Shown piece by piece: positions 20,078 through 27,884 of a stretch of DNA of 64,000 nt; the stretch's first letter is position 1, and every line of letters begins with the position of its first letter. Made by a program: the position numbers and the translations under genes. The notes under the pieces were generated by a model. The model did not search any database, was not told the DNA's origin, and saw nothing but the letters and a program-made list of their open reading frames with translations. Origin of the DNA: Maricurvus nonylphenolicus (GTDB taxonomy: Bacteria; Pseudomonadota; Gammaproteobacteria; Pseudomonadales; Cellvibrionaceae); assembly GCF_042854845.1 (NCBI RefSeq), contig NZ_AP031498.1, positions 62,001-126,000 on the forward strand, in the 5' to 3' direction.

Positions 20078-21330
20078 TGAGACGCCTGTTGCTTGTGCTG
20101 TTTGTTGCTCTGCTGTTGGGAGCTGGCAGCTATCAGTTGCTGGAAAATAACAGTGGTTATCTCCTGCTGGTGTTAAATAACACCAGCATCACGATGAATA
20201 TCTGGTTTGCCGGTCTGATAGTTGGCGCAAGCTTGTTGGCCGTGTGGTTTGTTGTGTGGTTAATACGCAGCGGCTTTAAGTCGACAGGCGCGGCCGTATC
20301 CCGCGTATTTTTTGGTCACGAACGCCGTGCCCAGCGCCGCACTTCGCGTGGTCTAATCGACTTTATGGAGGGCAACTGGAAAAACGCCCGCCGGCAGTTG
20401 CTTAAAGCGGCCCCTAAAGCCGAAACGCCCTTGGTAAATTACCTGGCCGCTGCCCGCAGTGCCTATGAGTTGGGTGATGAACAACAGGCCTCAAAGTTGT
20501 TGCATAAAGCAGAATCCATGGCGCCGGAATCGAGTTTAGCGGTGGCGCTGACCCAGGCGCGTATGCAGCTGCTGGATAAAAAATATGAACAGTGCGCCGC
20601 AACCTTGCAGCGTGCCCAGCAGCAAGCCCCTAAACATCCTGTGGTACTGGATTTGCTCTATCAGGTTTATATTGCGCTGCAGGATTGGGATGCGCTGGAA
20701 AAAATGTTGCAGGATCTCAGGCGTTATCAGGTGGTCTCCGGTGAGGCACTCGATGAGCTTACCGCCAAGGTGTATCACAATTTATTGCAGAGTGATGGCG
20801 AGCGCGCAGTGTTGCTGAGTGCTGAAGCGGGTTTAAAGCGTTTACAAAAGACCTGGCTGCGTTTACCCAAGGCTCAACAAAAATCTCCCCAGTTGTTGGC
20901 GGAATATGTGGCCCAACTGCGACGCATTGGCGCTGATAAGGATGCCGAGGTACTGCTGCGCAAAAGCTTGCAGCAGAACTGGAGCAGTGAAGCCATTCTG
21001 GCCTATGGCCAGGTACAAGGCGGCGATCTGCAAAAGCAGTTACTGGTAGCCGAGTCCTGGTTAAAAGAGCGCCCGGCCAATGCGGCATTATTGTTAACCT
21101 TGGGCCGATTGTGTCTGCGCAATCAGTTATGGGGCAAGGCGCGTGATTATTTTGAGAACAGCTTGCGGCTCGAGAAACAGGGGCAAACCTACGCAGAGTT
21201 GGCCCGTCTTTTGGCCAACCTGGGTGAGCATGAATTGAGCACCGAATACTATCAGCACGGCTTATTGATGATGACTGAAGCCCTGCCGGAATTGCCGCAA
21301 CCGCATATGGCAGAAGGCGCTTCAAATTAG
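20077..21330 (+). CDS. hemY: HemY-like TPR protein of the heme operon
   Basis: A 417-residue protein with two N-terminal membrane helices (about 2-20 and 40-62) followed by tetratricopeptide-like helical repeats from residue 100 to the end (for example NYLAAARSAYELGDEQQA). This is the proteobacterial HemY of the hemCDXY operon, unrelated to the protoporphyrinogen oxidase of the same name in Bacillus. Its start shares a base with the hemX stop. Role: probably membrane organisation of heme synthesis, not experimentally clear. Confidence 0.9.
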   Translation: MRRLLLVLFVALLLGAGSYQLLENNSGYLLLVLNNTSITMNIWFAGLIVGASLLAVWFVVWLIRSGFKSTGAAVSRVFFGHERRAQRRTSRGLIDFMEGNWKNARRQLLKAAPKAETPLVNYLAAARSAYELGDEQQASKLLHKAESMAPESSLAVALTQARMQLLDKKYEQCAATLQRAQQQAPKHPVVLDLLYQVYIALQDWDALEKMLQDLRRYQVVSGEALDELTAKVYHNLLQSDGERAVLLSAEAGLKRLQKTWLRLPKAQQKSPQLLAEYVAQLRRIGADKDAEVLLRKSLQQNWSSEAILAYGQVQGGDLQKQLLVAESWLKERPANAALLLTLGRLCLRNQLWGKARDYFENSLRLEKQGQTYAELARLLANLGEHELSTEYYQHGLLMMTEALPELPQPHMAEGASN

Positions 21331-21418
21331 TGTAGACAAGCCTGACCTTGTCGCATTGCTGTCATATTACAAACTTAACCTGTGGACTACTTGGCAATAG
21401 ACTGGGAAGCCCGCGTAT

Positions 21419-21811
21419 ATGGAAGAGCCAACAGCAATGGATTTTAAAAGCACCGGTGGCATTAAACGCGTCTTTAAGGCAGCCGGTTATTCTATGCAGG
21501 GCTTTATCGGTGCCTGGAAAAATGAGGCCGCCTTTCGCCAGGAGTTGAGCTTGGCAGCTGTTATGCTGCCGTTTGCGATATTTCTGGATGTCTCTACGCT
21601 GGAGCGCATAGCCCTTATTGGAGTATTGGCTCTGGTGTTAATCGTTGAGCTGCTTAACTCTGCGGTTGAAGCGGCGATTGATCGTATTGGCGTGGAAAAG
21701 CATGAGCTGAGTGGCCGGGCAAAAGATTTGGGCTCGGCCGCCGTGTTTATTTCTCTGGCGATGGTTATCTTTGTCTGGGTATCTATCCTTGCACCCAAAT
21801 ATCTGTTTTAA
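21419..21811 (+). CDS. dgkA: Diacylglycerol kinase
   Basis: Small integral membrane kinase that recycles diacylglycerol to phosphatidic acid. The 130 residues contain AWKNEAAFRQEL and the catalytic motif ELLNSAVEAAIDR, with three membrane helices. Two starts are possible: ATG 21419, or ATG 21437, which has GGAAG eleven bases upstream and begins MDFKSTGG. The protein is complete and typical. It is convergent with the diguanylate cyclase gene; the two stops are 15 bases apart. Confidence 0.93.
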   Translation: MEEPTAMDFKSTGGIKRVFKAAGYSMQGFIGAWKNEAAFRQELSLAAVMLPFAIFLDVSTLERIALIGVLALVLIVELLNSAVEAAIDRIGVEKHELSGRAKDLGSAAVFISLAMVIFVWVSILAPKYLF

Positions 21812-21826
21812 AATCTTCACGGTGTT

Positions 21827-23443
21827 TTAGAGAATACCGAGGAAGGTGTATTTCCCCTTGCCGGTATTCTTGGAGACATACATGGCCTCATCGGCCTTGT
21901 GCAGAAACTCGTCCTGATGTAACTCGCTGTTTTTGGTCATAACGCCGCCAACACTGAGGCTGACATCCAAAATGTGTCCCTCCCAGCTAATTGGCCGATG
22001 CATGGAATCGACCACCTTGCGGGCAATAATATGCAGTCCGTCCTCAGCTTCAAGCTCCGAAACAATAATCACAAACTCATCCCCCGCCAAACGAAACAGC
22101 GTGTCAGCTTGGCGAATACAATTATTCACTCTCACTGCCAGGGTTGTGAGAATAAAATCGCCGGCCTTGTGGCCATAGGTATCATTAACAGGTTTAAAGC
22201 CGTCGATATCGATAAACAGCAAGCCAAGAAACTTATCGCGCCTCGATAATAACCGCAGTTGCTGGTTCAGGGATTCATAAAATGATTGTCGGTTTGGCAA
22301 TCCCGTTAAACTGTCCCGGTAGGCCATTTTATGCAGGCGTTGATTTTGTAAATCAATTTCTTCATTCATCGTCTGCAATTGTTGAGTCACGGTTAGCGAT
22401 GTATCAAACAGACGATCAATATCATCTTCAAAGGGCAAAAAGGACGTGGGTGGTTTAAGCCGTTGTTCCGCTTCTTTGTATTTGGCTTGGGTCAGCAAGG
22501 GTAGCGTTTCGGCAAGCAGTTGTGAACGAGCACTGAAGTTGCGCAGAGAGAAGAACATAAAGAAGAACAAAACAAATCCAAGGCCTATCATAACGATGAT
22601 GCTTTGTCTTAACGTTTTCTGATGGCGATGGATCAACGGCGTTATATCCAGCGACCAGAATAAATACACATCGGCAAGGTGCATATGGTCAGACACCTTG
22701 CGAATACTCAGGTTGTAATATCGGCTATTGGCTGCTTGATAGGTAATAGACTTTTCAAAATTCCAGGCCCGGAGCTCGTTAAACGCCTTGGCACTTTCCA
22801 CTAAAGCCTGATTAAGATCTTTGTCCCCAATCAGTGTCAGGCCGTTAGTGGCATCTAGATGTGCCATGGTGGCCTTAGCGCCGGTAAGGGTGTTGAATGA
22901 AGCGATTAATATCTCTGCCTGAGCAGCCAGGACAATAAATACCGGTTTATTATCTCCGAGCAAAAATGGAACCCCGACAACATGGTAGCAGCCCTGATTG
23001 CATAGGAAAATGCTAAACGGTTCGCTGTCCATTGTGATAGAAGACATTATGTCGTTTGGATAGGTTATGGGGATATCGCCATAGTTGTAATCAGGTGTTT
23101 CTGTATTGCTATAGATAGAGAATTTTTCCAGGCCATAAATCAGGTTGAATGTCTCCCAGTTGGTTTCAATGGCTTTTGTCAGGCTTTTTAGGTTTGAATC
23201 TGTGAGTGAGCGTAAGGTGACCGATATCGCTTCAATAAACCCCAATTGAAAATTGCTGCTGGATCTAAGCAGTTGCTCAAACTGATTGTAATCTCGTTGT
23301 GATGTGAGTTGGGTTTTCTGTTGTATTTGAGTTATCAGGTGATCTTTAAAGACGAAAAAGGAAAGGGTGAAAAAGAAAATCGCCAATAGCGTCGACCTTA
23401 ACGCAACGGACCAACCTACACTGATAAAGATACTGTTTTTCAT
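21827..23443 (-). CDS. Membrane diguanylate cyclase (GGDEF) with periplasmic sensor region
   Basis: The 538 residues include an N-terminal membrane helix (about 12-32), a periplasmic sensor region (about 33-270) that resembles no domain I recognise, a second helix (about 275-297), a HAMP-like linker and a GGDEF domain (about 370-535). The signature reads AGDEF near residue 452 rather than GGDEF; cyclases with A at this position can still be active. The product-inhibition I-site RQAD is five residues upstream, as usual. There is no EAL domain. Last gene of a reverse-strand operon: it begins three bases after the outer-membrane protein gene and probably reports a signal gathered by the two upstream products as cyclic di-GMP. 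Confidence 0.92.
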   Translation of the reverse strand: MKNSIFISVGWSVALRSTLLAIFFFTLSFFVFKDHLITQIQQKTQLTSQRDYNQFEQLLRSSSNFQLGFIEAISVTLRSLTDSNLKSLTKAIETNWETFNLIYGLEKFSIYSNTETPDYNYGDIPITYPNDIMSSITMDSEPFSIFLCNQGCYHVVGVPFLLGDNKPVFIVLAAQAEILIASFNTLTGAKATMAHLDATNGLTLIGDKDLNQALVESAKAFNELRAWNFEKSITYQAANSRYYNLSIRKVSDHMHLADVYLFWSLDITPLIHRHQKTLRQSIIVMIGLGFVLFFFMFFSLRNFSARSQLLAETLPLLTQAKYKEAEQRLKPPTSFLPFEDDIDRLFDTSLTVTQQLQTMNEEIDLQNQRLHKMAYRDSLTGLPNRQSFYESLNQQLRLLSRRDKFLGLLFIDIDGFKPVNDTYGHKAGDFILTTLAVRVNNCIRQADTLFRLAGDEFVIIVSELEAEDGLHIIARKVVDSMHRPISWEGHILDVSLSVGGVMTKNSELHQDEFLHKADEAMYVSKNTGKGKYTFLGIL

Positions 23444-23446
23444 AGC

Positions 23447-24697
23447 CTAGAAGGTATAGGAGATTCTTGTAAAGAATGAATGCCAGTGTTTGGCGCTATC
23501 GTTGTCAAATACGTTTTCCTTGGTGCTCAGGTTGCTGGTGCCTTCAAACAAACTAAATTCACTGGCAACAGACCAGTTTTCGGTAATCTGATATTGGAAT
23601 CCAAGAAACGTTTGTTTTAGGTAGGCCGTGTGGTTGGGCGCACCCGTTAACTGTTCCAGTTCTTTGCCTCTGATATCGTCAGCATTGTCGACACTATGAC
23701 CATAGCCGAGATAGATGTTGGTGCCGTTAGGGAAATTTCTGTGTAATGTGAAATAGCCGGCATAACCATTGGATTGACCTTCAATCAGCTCGCTGTATGT
23801 ACTTAGCAGGGCTTGGCAGGTAGTGTTGCAGGCTCCGAACCCGCTAGGAAAGTCGATTGATGTAATACGATTTTTTGACTCTATATAACTTGCTTCCAGT
23901 TCAAACACCCAGGGGCCCCAACCTTGCGAGAGATACAAGGTGTAGAAGTCATTATTACTGCCGATTGATGCTTCAATCAAATTGCCTAAACTTACTTCTG
24001 GTTTCCAGCGGGCTTTCAGATACCCTATGCCTAATTTTTGCTGGCGAAATTCGTTAGTTACTTCGAATAACGCCGTGTAGGCCTCATCGGTCTTGGTATC
24101 TGTTGTAGTCCCTAAATCATAGAGATAAAGGTCTTCCACAACGTTGCTTTCAATATCCCGTTGTCCTGCACCCAGGTTAAATAAAAACGTCCAGTTCTCA
24201 ATGTCTACGGTGTGGTGAATAATAATGCCTTCAAAATTTAACAATGTAGAGCGTGTCAATTGAGGGTAAAGCACTTCGGGCAGCTGGGCGGTACTCCACG
24301 CAGCAGAAACATCGTAGACATCATCGTACAAGCGCTGTTTAAACTTAATCAGGCCCAGTTTTACACCCGTGGTGGTGTTCTCCGTATTGTGTAAAAGTGC
24401 GTCGATTTGTAACAGGTCGAGGAAAAATTCATCTTCGTCTAACACGTTAGAGTTTCGATAGGCAAGCTGGGCGGTAAATCGGATTTTGTCATTAAGGAAG
24501 TGGGTTAGATTGATGCCAGCTTCAGAGTAATCGGTTGACACGCTGTCATCAGAATCGCCAAAGAAATTGTAGTCGCTGGTGGTATTAATGCCTTGAGTAA
24601 AAAATCCGCTGAGTTGCCAGTCATCATGGCCGTGAGTCAGAGGCGACAAACCGAGAATGCAAGCCATCGAAAGCGTATTAATCAGAAATCGTGACAC
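23447..24697 (-). CDS. Putative outer-membrane beta-barrel protein
   Basis: A 416-residue secreted protein with a signal peptide (about 1-23, ending in THG) and a mature part rich in alternating aromatic and polar strands, ending in phenylalanine (HSFFTRISYTF), the usual signal for outer-membrane barrel assembly. It resembles porin-like proteins found beside short binding-protein-like genes in marine gammaproteobacteria. Its start overlaps the end of the upstream gene by 20 bases and its stop lies three bases before the GGDEF gene, so the three are one operon. Substrate unknown. Confidence 0.8.
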   Translation of the reverse strand: MSRFLINTLSMACILGLSPLTHGHDDWQLSGFFTQGINTTSDYNFFGDSDDSVSTDYSEAGINLTHFLNDKIRFTAQLAYRNSNVLDEDEFFLDLLQIDALLHNTENTTTGVKLGLIKFKQRLYDDVYDVSAAWSTAQLPEVLYPQLTRSTLLNFEGIIIHHTVDIENWTFLFNLGAGQRDIESNVVEDLYLYDLGTTTDTKTDEAYTALFEVTNEFRQQKLGIGYLKARWKPEVSLGNLIEASIGSNNDFYTLYLSQGWGPWVFELEASYIESKNRITSIDFPSGFGACNTTCQALLSTYSELIEGQSNGYAGYFTLHRNFPNGTNIYLGYGHSVDNADDIRGKELEQLTGAPNHTAYLKQTFLGFQYQITENWSVASEFSLFEGTSNLSTKENVFDNDSAKHWHSFFTRISYTF

Positions 24698-25148
24698 GCT
24701 GAAGCTCCGAAGTCATTAATGATTGAGGGATAAAACCTATTGCACCTGGTGTGGCTTCTAGTCGTTCAATTAATTCATCCATACTGTCAACGATGACCGG
24801 TGGAGAAGCTCTGCCCGAAAAGCCTGAGCGTTTCCAGTGACGGCGTAGTTGATAGGGAAAGACTCCCAGTTGGTTAACAATAAATTCATTGAAGGCTTCT
24901 GAATCTTCGGCATAGAGAAAAATCTGAATACGCTGGTTGTTGGACCAACGGGTTTTCTTGAGTGTTAGGATTTTTGATAACTGTTGTTTGCTAACCTCTG
25001 TCTCCGATTGATTGAGGTTGGCGACCAGGGTGTCTGGGGATAGTGTGTCAGGAGAATAGGCACTGCTTTGACTGGCGTGAGCCATCATCAACAGGGTGGC
25101 AAAAAGCCAGAACAAAAACGTATGTTGTAAAAACCTATTGTTTGTCAT
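24678..25148 (-). CDS. Short periplasmic binding-protein-like (PstS-type) protein
   Basis: A 156-residue exported protein: signal peptide at about 1-26 (FLFWLFATLLMMAHA), then a fold similar to one lobe of phosphate-binding PstS-like proteins, with ILTLKKTRWSNNQRIQIFLYAEDSEAFNEF and the closing stretch ATPGAIGFIPQSL. Full binding proteins of this class are about 270-350 residues, so this is a half-size form. It overlaps the barrel gene and is the first gene of the operon ending in the diguanylate cyclase. Role: probably ligand capture for the sensor; phosphate as ligand is only a guess. Confidence 0.72.
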   Translation of the reverse strand: MTNNRFLQHTFLFWLFATLLMMAHASQSSAYSPDTLSPDTLVANLNQSETEVSKQQLSKILTLKKTRWSNNQRIQIFLYAEDSEAFNEFIVNQLGVFPYQLRRHWKRSGFSGRASPPVIVDSMDELIERLEATPGAIGFIPQSLMTSELQRVTISD

Positions 25149-25259
25149 GCAGGCAACTTGGACTCATGCTTGATCGTTATATAGCTGCAGCCGGTGTACG
25201 AGACTGATTCACTTCCCAATGGATAGTCTCGCCGTTGCCTGATGAGAGCGGGTGGAATA

Positions 25260-25475
25260 CTACACAGGAGTTTTTGGCAGTCCGGCAAGCAATTCCTTTC
25301 GTGAATGAATCATTTCCTTGTAGGTTTGCAGCATGGAGAAATCGACGGTATCGCTTTCTATTCTTAAGCGTTCGCACTGCCGTTCCAGGTGCGTGATCTC
25401 GCTGATTAAATGTTCTTTAAGTATGCTGGCATCTTGGTGGCTGACCTCAACTAGCGGGGGGGTTATATAACTCAT
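25260..25475 (-). CDS. Small coiled-coil protein of unknown function
   Basis: A 71-residue charged protein predicted to be largely helical (HLISEITHLERQCERLRIESDTVDF). No family recognised. It lies 111 bases upstream of the binding-protein-like gene on the same strand and could share its promoter. ATG start; ribosome site not obvious. Coding status is probable from its even amino-acid composition. Confidence 0.5.
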   Translation of the reverse strand: MSYITPPLVEVSHQDASILKEHLISEITHLERQCERLRIESDTVDFSMLQTYKEMIHSRKELLAGLPKTPV

Positions 25476-25581
25476 ACTGCATTACCACGGTTAAGGCACC
25501 AGGGTTGTCTCCGGTGCAAACTACATATAACCAAAGCATAGACAATATTTTTGGTGCTGCTGATTAAATTGTGGGTGGCAC

Positions 25582-25605
25582 AAAAAAGCCCATTCGAGAT
25601 GGGCT
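25582..25605 (-). terminator. Terminator of cysQ
   Basis: AGCCCAT/ATGGGCT stem (25587-25593 with 25599-25605), loop of five. Read on the reverse strand it is followed by six U (AAAAAA at 25582-25587 on the forward strand), fitting the end of cysQ. Confidence 0.8.
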
Positions 25606-25648
25606 TTTATATGCAGTTAGGCTTTAAGTGGGAGTGGGCTAATAGCTT

Positions 25649-26488
25649 TTAGCTTTTTAGAATACGCTGCCACTCGTAGTCGGTATCACCAATTACATAG
25701 AAATGCGGGTTGAGCAGGCTGTCCTTTTGGTTGTAACGCAGCACAGCCAATTGATCATCCACCACTTGCCCGCCAGCGGCCTCTACTACGGCTTGGGCTG
25801 CAGCGGTATCCCATTCACAGGTAGGGGCCAGCCGAGGATACAGATCGGCCTTGCCTTCGGCGACCAGGCACAGCTTTAGAGAGCTGCCCATGGATGTGGT
25901 TTCTGCAGGGCCAAGCGTTGCGCCAATACGATCAAGCAGTGCGACAACCTCCTCGGCACCATGATTGCGGCTGGCGACAACGGCGACGGCAGTATCGGCC
26001 GGAAGGCTTCTAACCTTGATCGATGTTGTTTTGTCCGCTTCATGTTTCCAGGCTCCATGCTCAGCGGATGCCGGCTGGTTTATGGCGCCATAGGTAATCG
26101 ACAGAGCCGGAACATGTACAACGCCCATGACCGGCACACCGTTTTCAATCAGCGCGACATTTACCGTAAATTCGCCACTGCGTTTGATAAATTCTTTGGT
26201 GCCATCCAGCGGGTCTACAATCCAATAGCGAGACCAGCTTTTTCGGGTCGCAAAATCGGGGCTTTCCGATTCCTCAGACAACACAGGAATATCCGCAGTT
26301 AATGCAATTAAACCTTGCTCAAGCAGTTTGTGGGCAGCGAGGTCTGCTTCAGTCAGGGGTGAATTATCGGCTTTGGCATCAATGCTAAAGCCTTCACTGC
26401 GTTGGTAGATGGCCATTATGGCCTGACCAGCATCCTGGCATAGTGATATAAGCTGTTGAAGATTTTCCTGGGACAGTGAAAAAGACAT
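25649..26488 (-). CDS. cysQ: 3'(2'),5'-bisphosphate nucleotidase CysQ
   Basis: Hydrolyses 3'-phosphoadenosine-5'-phosphate left by sulfate assimilation. The 279 residues belong to the inositol monophosphatase superfamily: metal-binding LSEESESPDF, WIVDPLDGTKEFIKRSGEF and WDTAAAQAVVEAAGGQV. Length and motif spacing match CysQ rather than SuhB, whose catalytic loop reads differently. It is a single-gene unit on the reverse strand with its own terminator. Confidence 0.94.
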   Translation of the reverse strand: MSFSLSQENLQQLISLCQDAGQAIMAIYQRSEGFSIDAKADNSPLTEADLAAHKLLEQGLIALTADIPVLSEESESPDFATRKSWSRYWIVDPLDGTKEFIKRSGEFTVNVALIENGVPVMGVVHVPALSITYGAINQPASAEHGAWKHEADKTTSIKVRSLPADTAVAVVASRNHGAEEVVALLDRIGATLGPAETTSMGSSLKLCLVAEGKADLYPRLAPTCEWDTAAAQAVVEAAGGQVVDDQLAVLRYNQKDSLLNPHFYVIGDTDYEWQRILKS

Positions 26489-26744
26489 AGATCAATATCA
26501 GGATTGAAAAACGGCCCTCCATTATCCATATTGTGGGGACTGTTACCATAGCGCGAGCATAGGGGAGCCTTCGCGCAGATATTGCACAAATAAAAGTCAA
26601 TAAACCCGTCATATCGCGGTATTTTTGCGTTAAAATGGCCTTGCACTTGACCCACCTTGCACACAAAAATCTTCTGCCTTAACCGCTGATTATTATAATA
26701 AGTGTTATCGGGGCACCCCGACTTGCTAAAAAGCGACGTAATCC

Positions 26745-27815
26745 ATGAGTGCAACTGAATCCACAATTAAACCTGAATGGACGGTTATCGGCCCCTATCT
26801 ACGTAAGCTGGTTGATACTGCCGCAGACCTCGGTGTAGATCGTTCGCAATTGTTGGCCGATATTGGTGTTGATGCCCGAGAGCTGGTCGACAGTGAAAAA
26901 CGCTTTCCGATGACGGCGTTGATCAAGGCATTTTCTTTGGCCGCTGCGCGCAGTGGTTGTGAGGATATTGGCCTCAAGTTTGGCTACTCCTTGTCCATCG
27001 AAGATCAGGGCTGGTTGGGGTACATCGCTTGTTGCACGTCCAATATGACTGAAGCGTTGGAAACCTTTACGCCTATCCGGCGTATTATGATGCACTCTGG
27101 CACAACGGAATGTGTAAAAACGACAAACTTTGCCATCTATACCTGGACGCCGCTGGTGCCGGAGTTTGATAAGGAGCGTTACTTTGCCGAGGCAATTTTT
27201 GCGAACTGGATTTCTTCGGCCAACGAGCGAGTTGGCGTAACGTGCATTCCGGCGAAGGTGGAGTTTACATCACCAGCGCCAGCTGATTTAACGCAGCTGC
27301 AAGCGATATTTGGTGACAATCTACATTTTGCTTGTGGGCAGAATCGTATCACCTTGCATAGGGAAGATGCCGAGCGACCTTTTAAGCCTATGGACGATCA
27401 GGCGGTGGTTTCAGAGTATGAACAGCAACAGCTTATCAAGCTGATAGAGACTGATTTAAAGCATATTCCTGATTCACTATTAACAACGGCATTGGTTGAA
27501 AAGCACATTATGCGTTTGTTGCCCACTGGTGAGTGTAATCTGACCTTGGTCGCCGAACAGTTACATATGACTGAGCGAACCTTGCAGCGACGATTAAAAG
27601 TCGATGCTACCCGCTTTAACGAATTACTGAAAAATGTGCGTTTGCGTTGGGGGCGAAATTATCTCGCTGAAACCGATATGGCAATCACCGATATTGCCCT
27701 CTTGTTGGGTTATCAGGAAACCAGCGCCTTTACCCATGCGTTTAAGAATTGGACCGGCATGTCGCCAGCTGAATATCGACGCGATATGTTGGAGCAGGAA
27801 AAGCAATTACAGTAA
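26745..27815 (+). CDS. AraC-family transcription regulator
   Basis: The 356 residues have an N-terminal ligand-binding region of the type called arabinose-binding N-terminal domain in OruR-like regulators (about 20-210) and a C-terminal double helix-turn-helix (about 255-350; LTLVAEQLHMTERTLQRRLK, ITDIALLLGYQETSAFTHAFKNWTGMSPAEYRR). It faces the TonB-dependent receptor gene with only 69 bases between their 3' ends. That suggests a shared function, but receptor control would have to act at a distant promoter (after 30101). Confidence 0.92.
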   Translation: MSATESTIKPEWTVIGPYLRKLVDTAADLGVDRSQLLADIGVDARELVDSEKRFPMTALIKAFSLAAARSGCEDIGLKFGYSLSIEDQGWLGYIACCTSNMTEALETFTPIRRIMMHSGTTECVKTTNFAIYTWTPLVPEFDKERYFAEAIFANWISSANERVGVTCIPAKVEFTSPAPADLTQLQAIFGDNLHFACGQNRITLHREDAERPFKPMDDQAVVSEYEQQQLIKLIETDLKHIPDSLLTTALVEKHIMRLLPTGECNLTLVAEQLHMTERTLQRRLKVDATRFNELLKNVRLRWGRNYLAETDMAITDIALLLGYQETSAFTHAFKNWTGMSPAEYRRDMLEQEKQLQ

Positions 27816-27830
27816 TCGTCATGGCTTAAT

Positions 27831-27855
27831 AAAAAAGGCGGACACAGAGCCCGCC
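27831..27855 (-). terminator. Terminator between the AraC gene and the TonB receptor
   Basis: GGCGG (27837-27841) pairs with CCGCC (27851-27855). Six A at 27831-27836 give the U-tract when read on the reverse strand, so it mainly ends the receptor transcript. Confidence 0.65.
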
Positions 27856-27884
27856 ACAAGTTAGAGATTATATTACGAGAGTCA

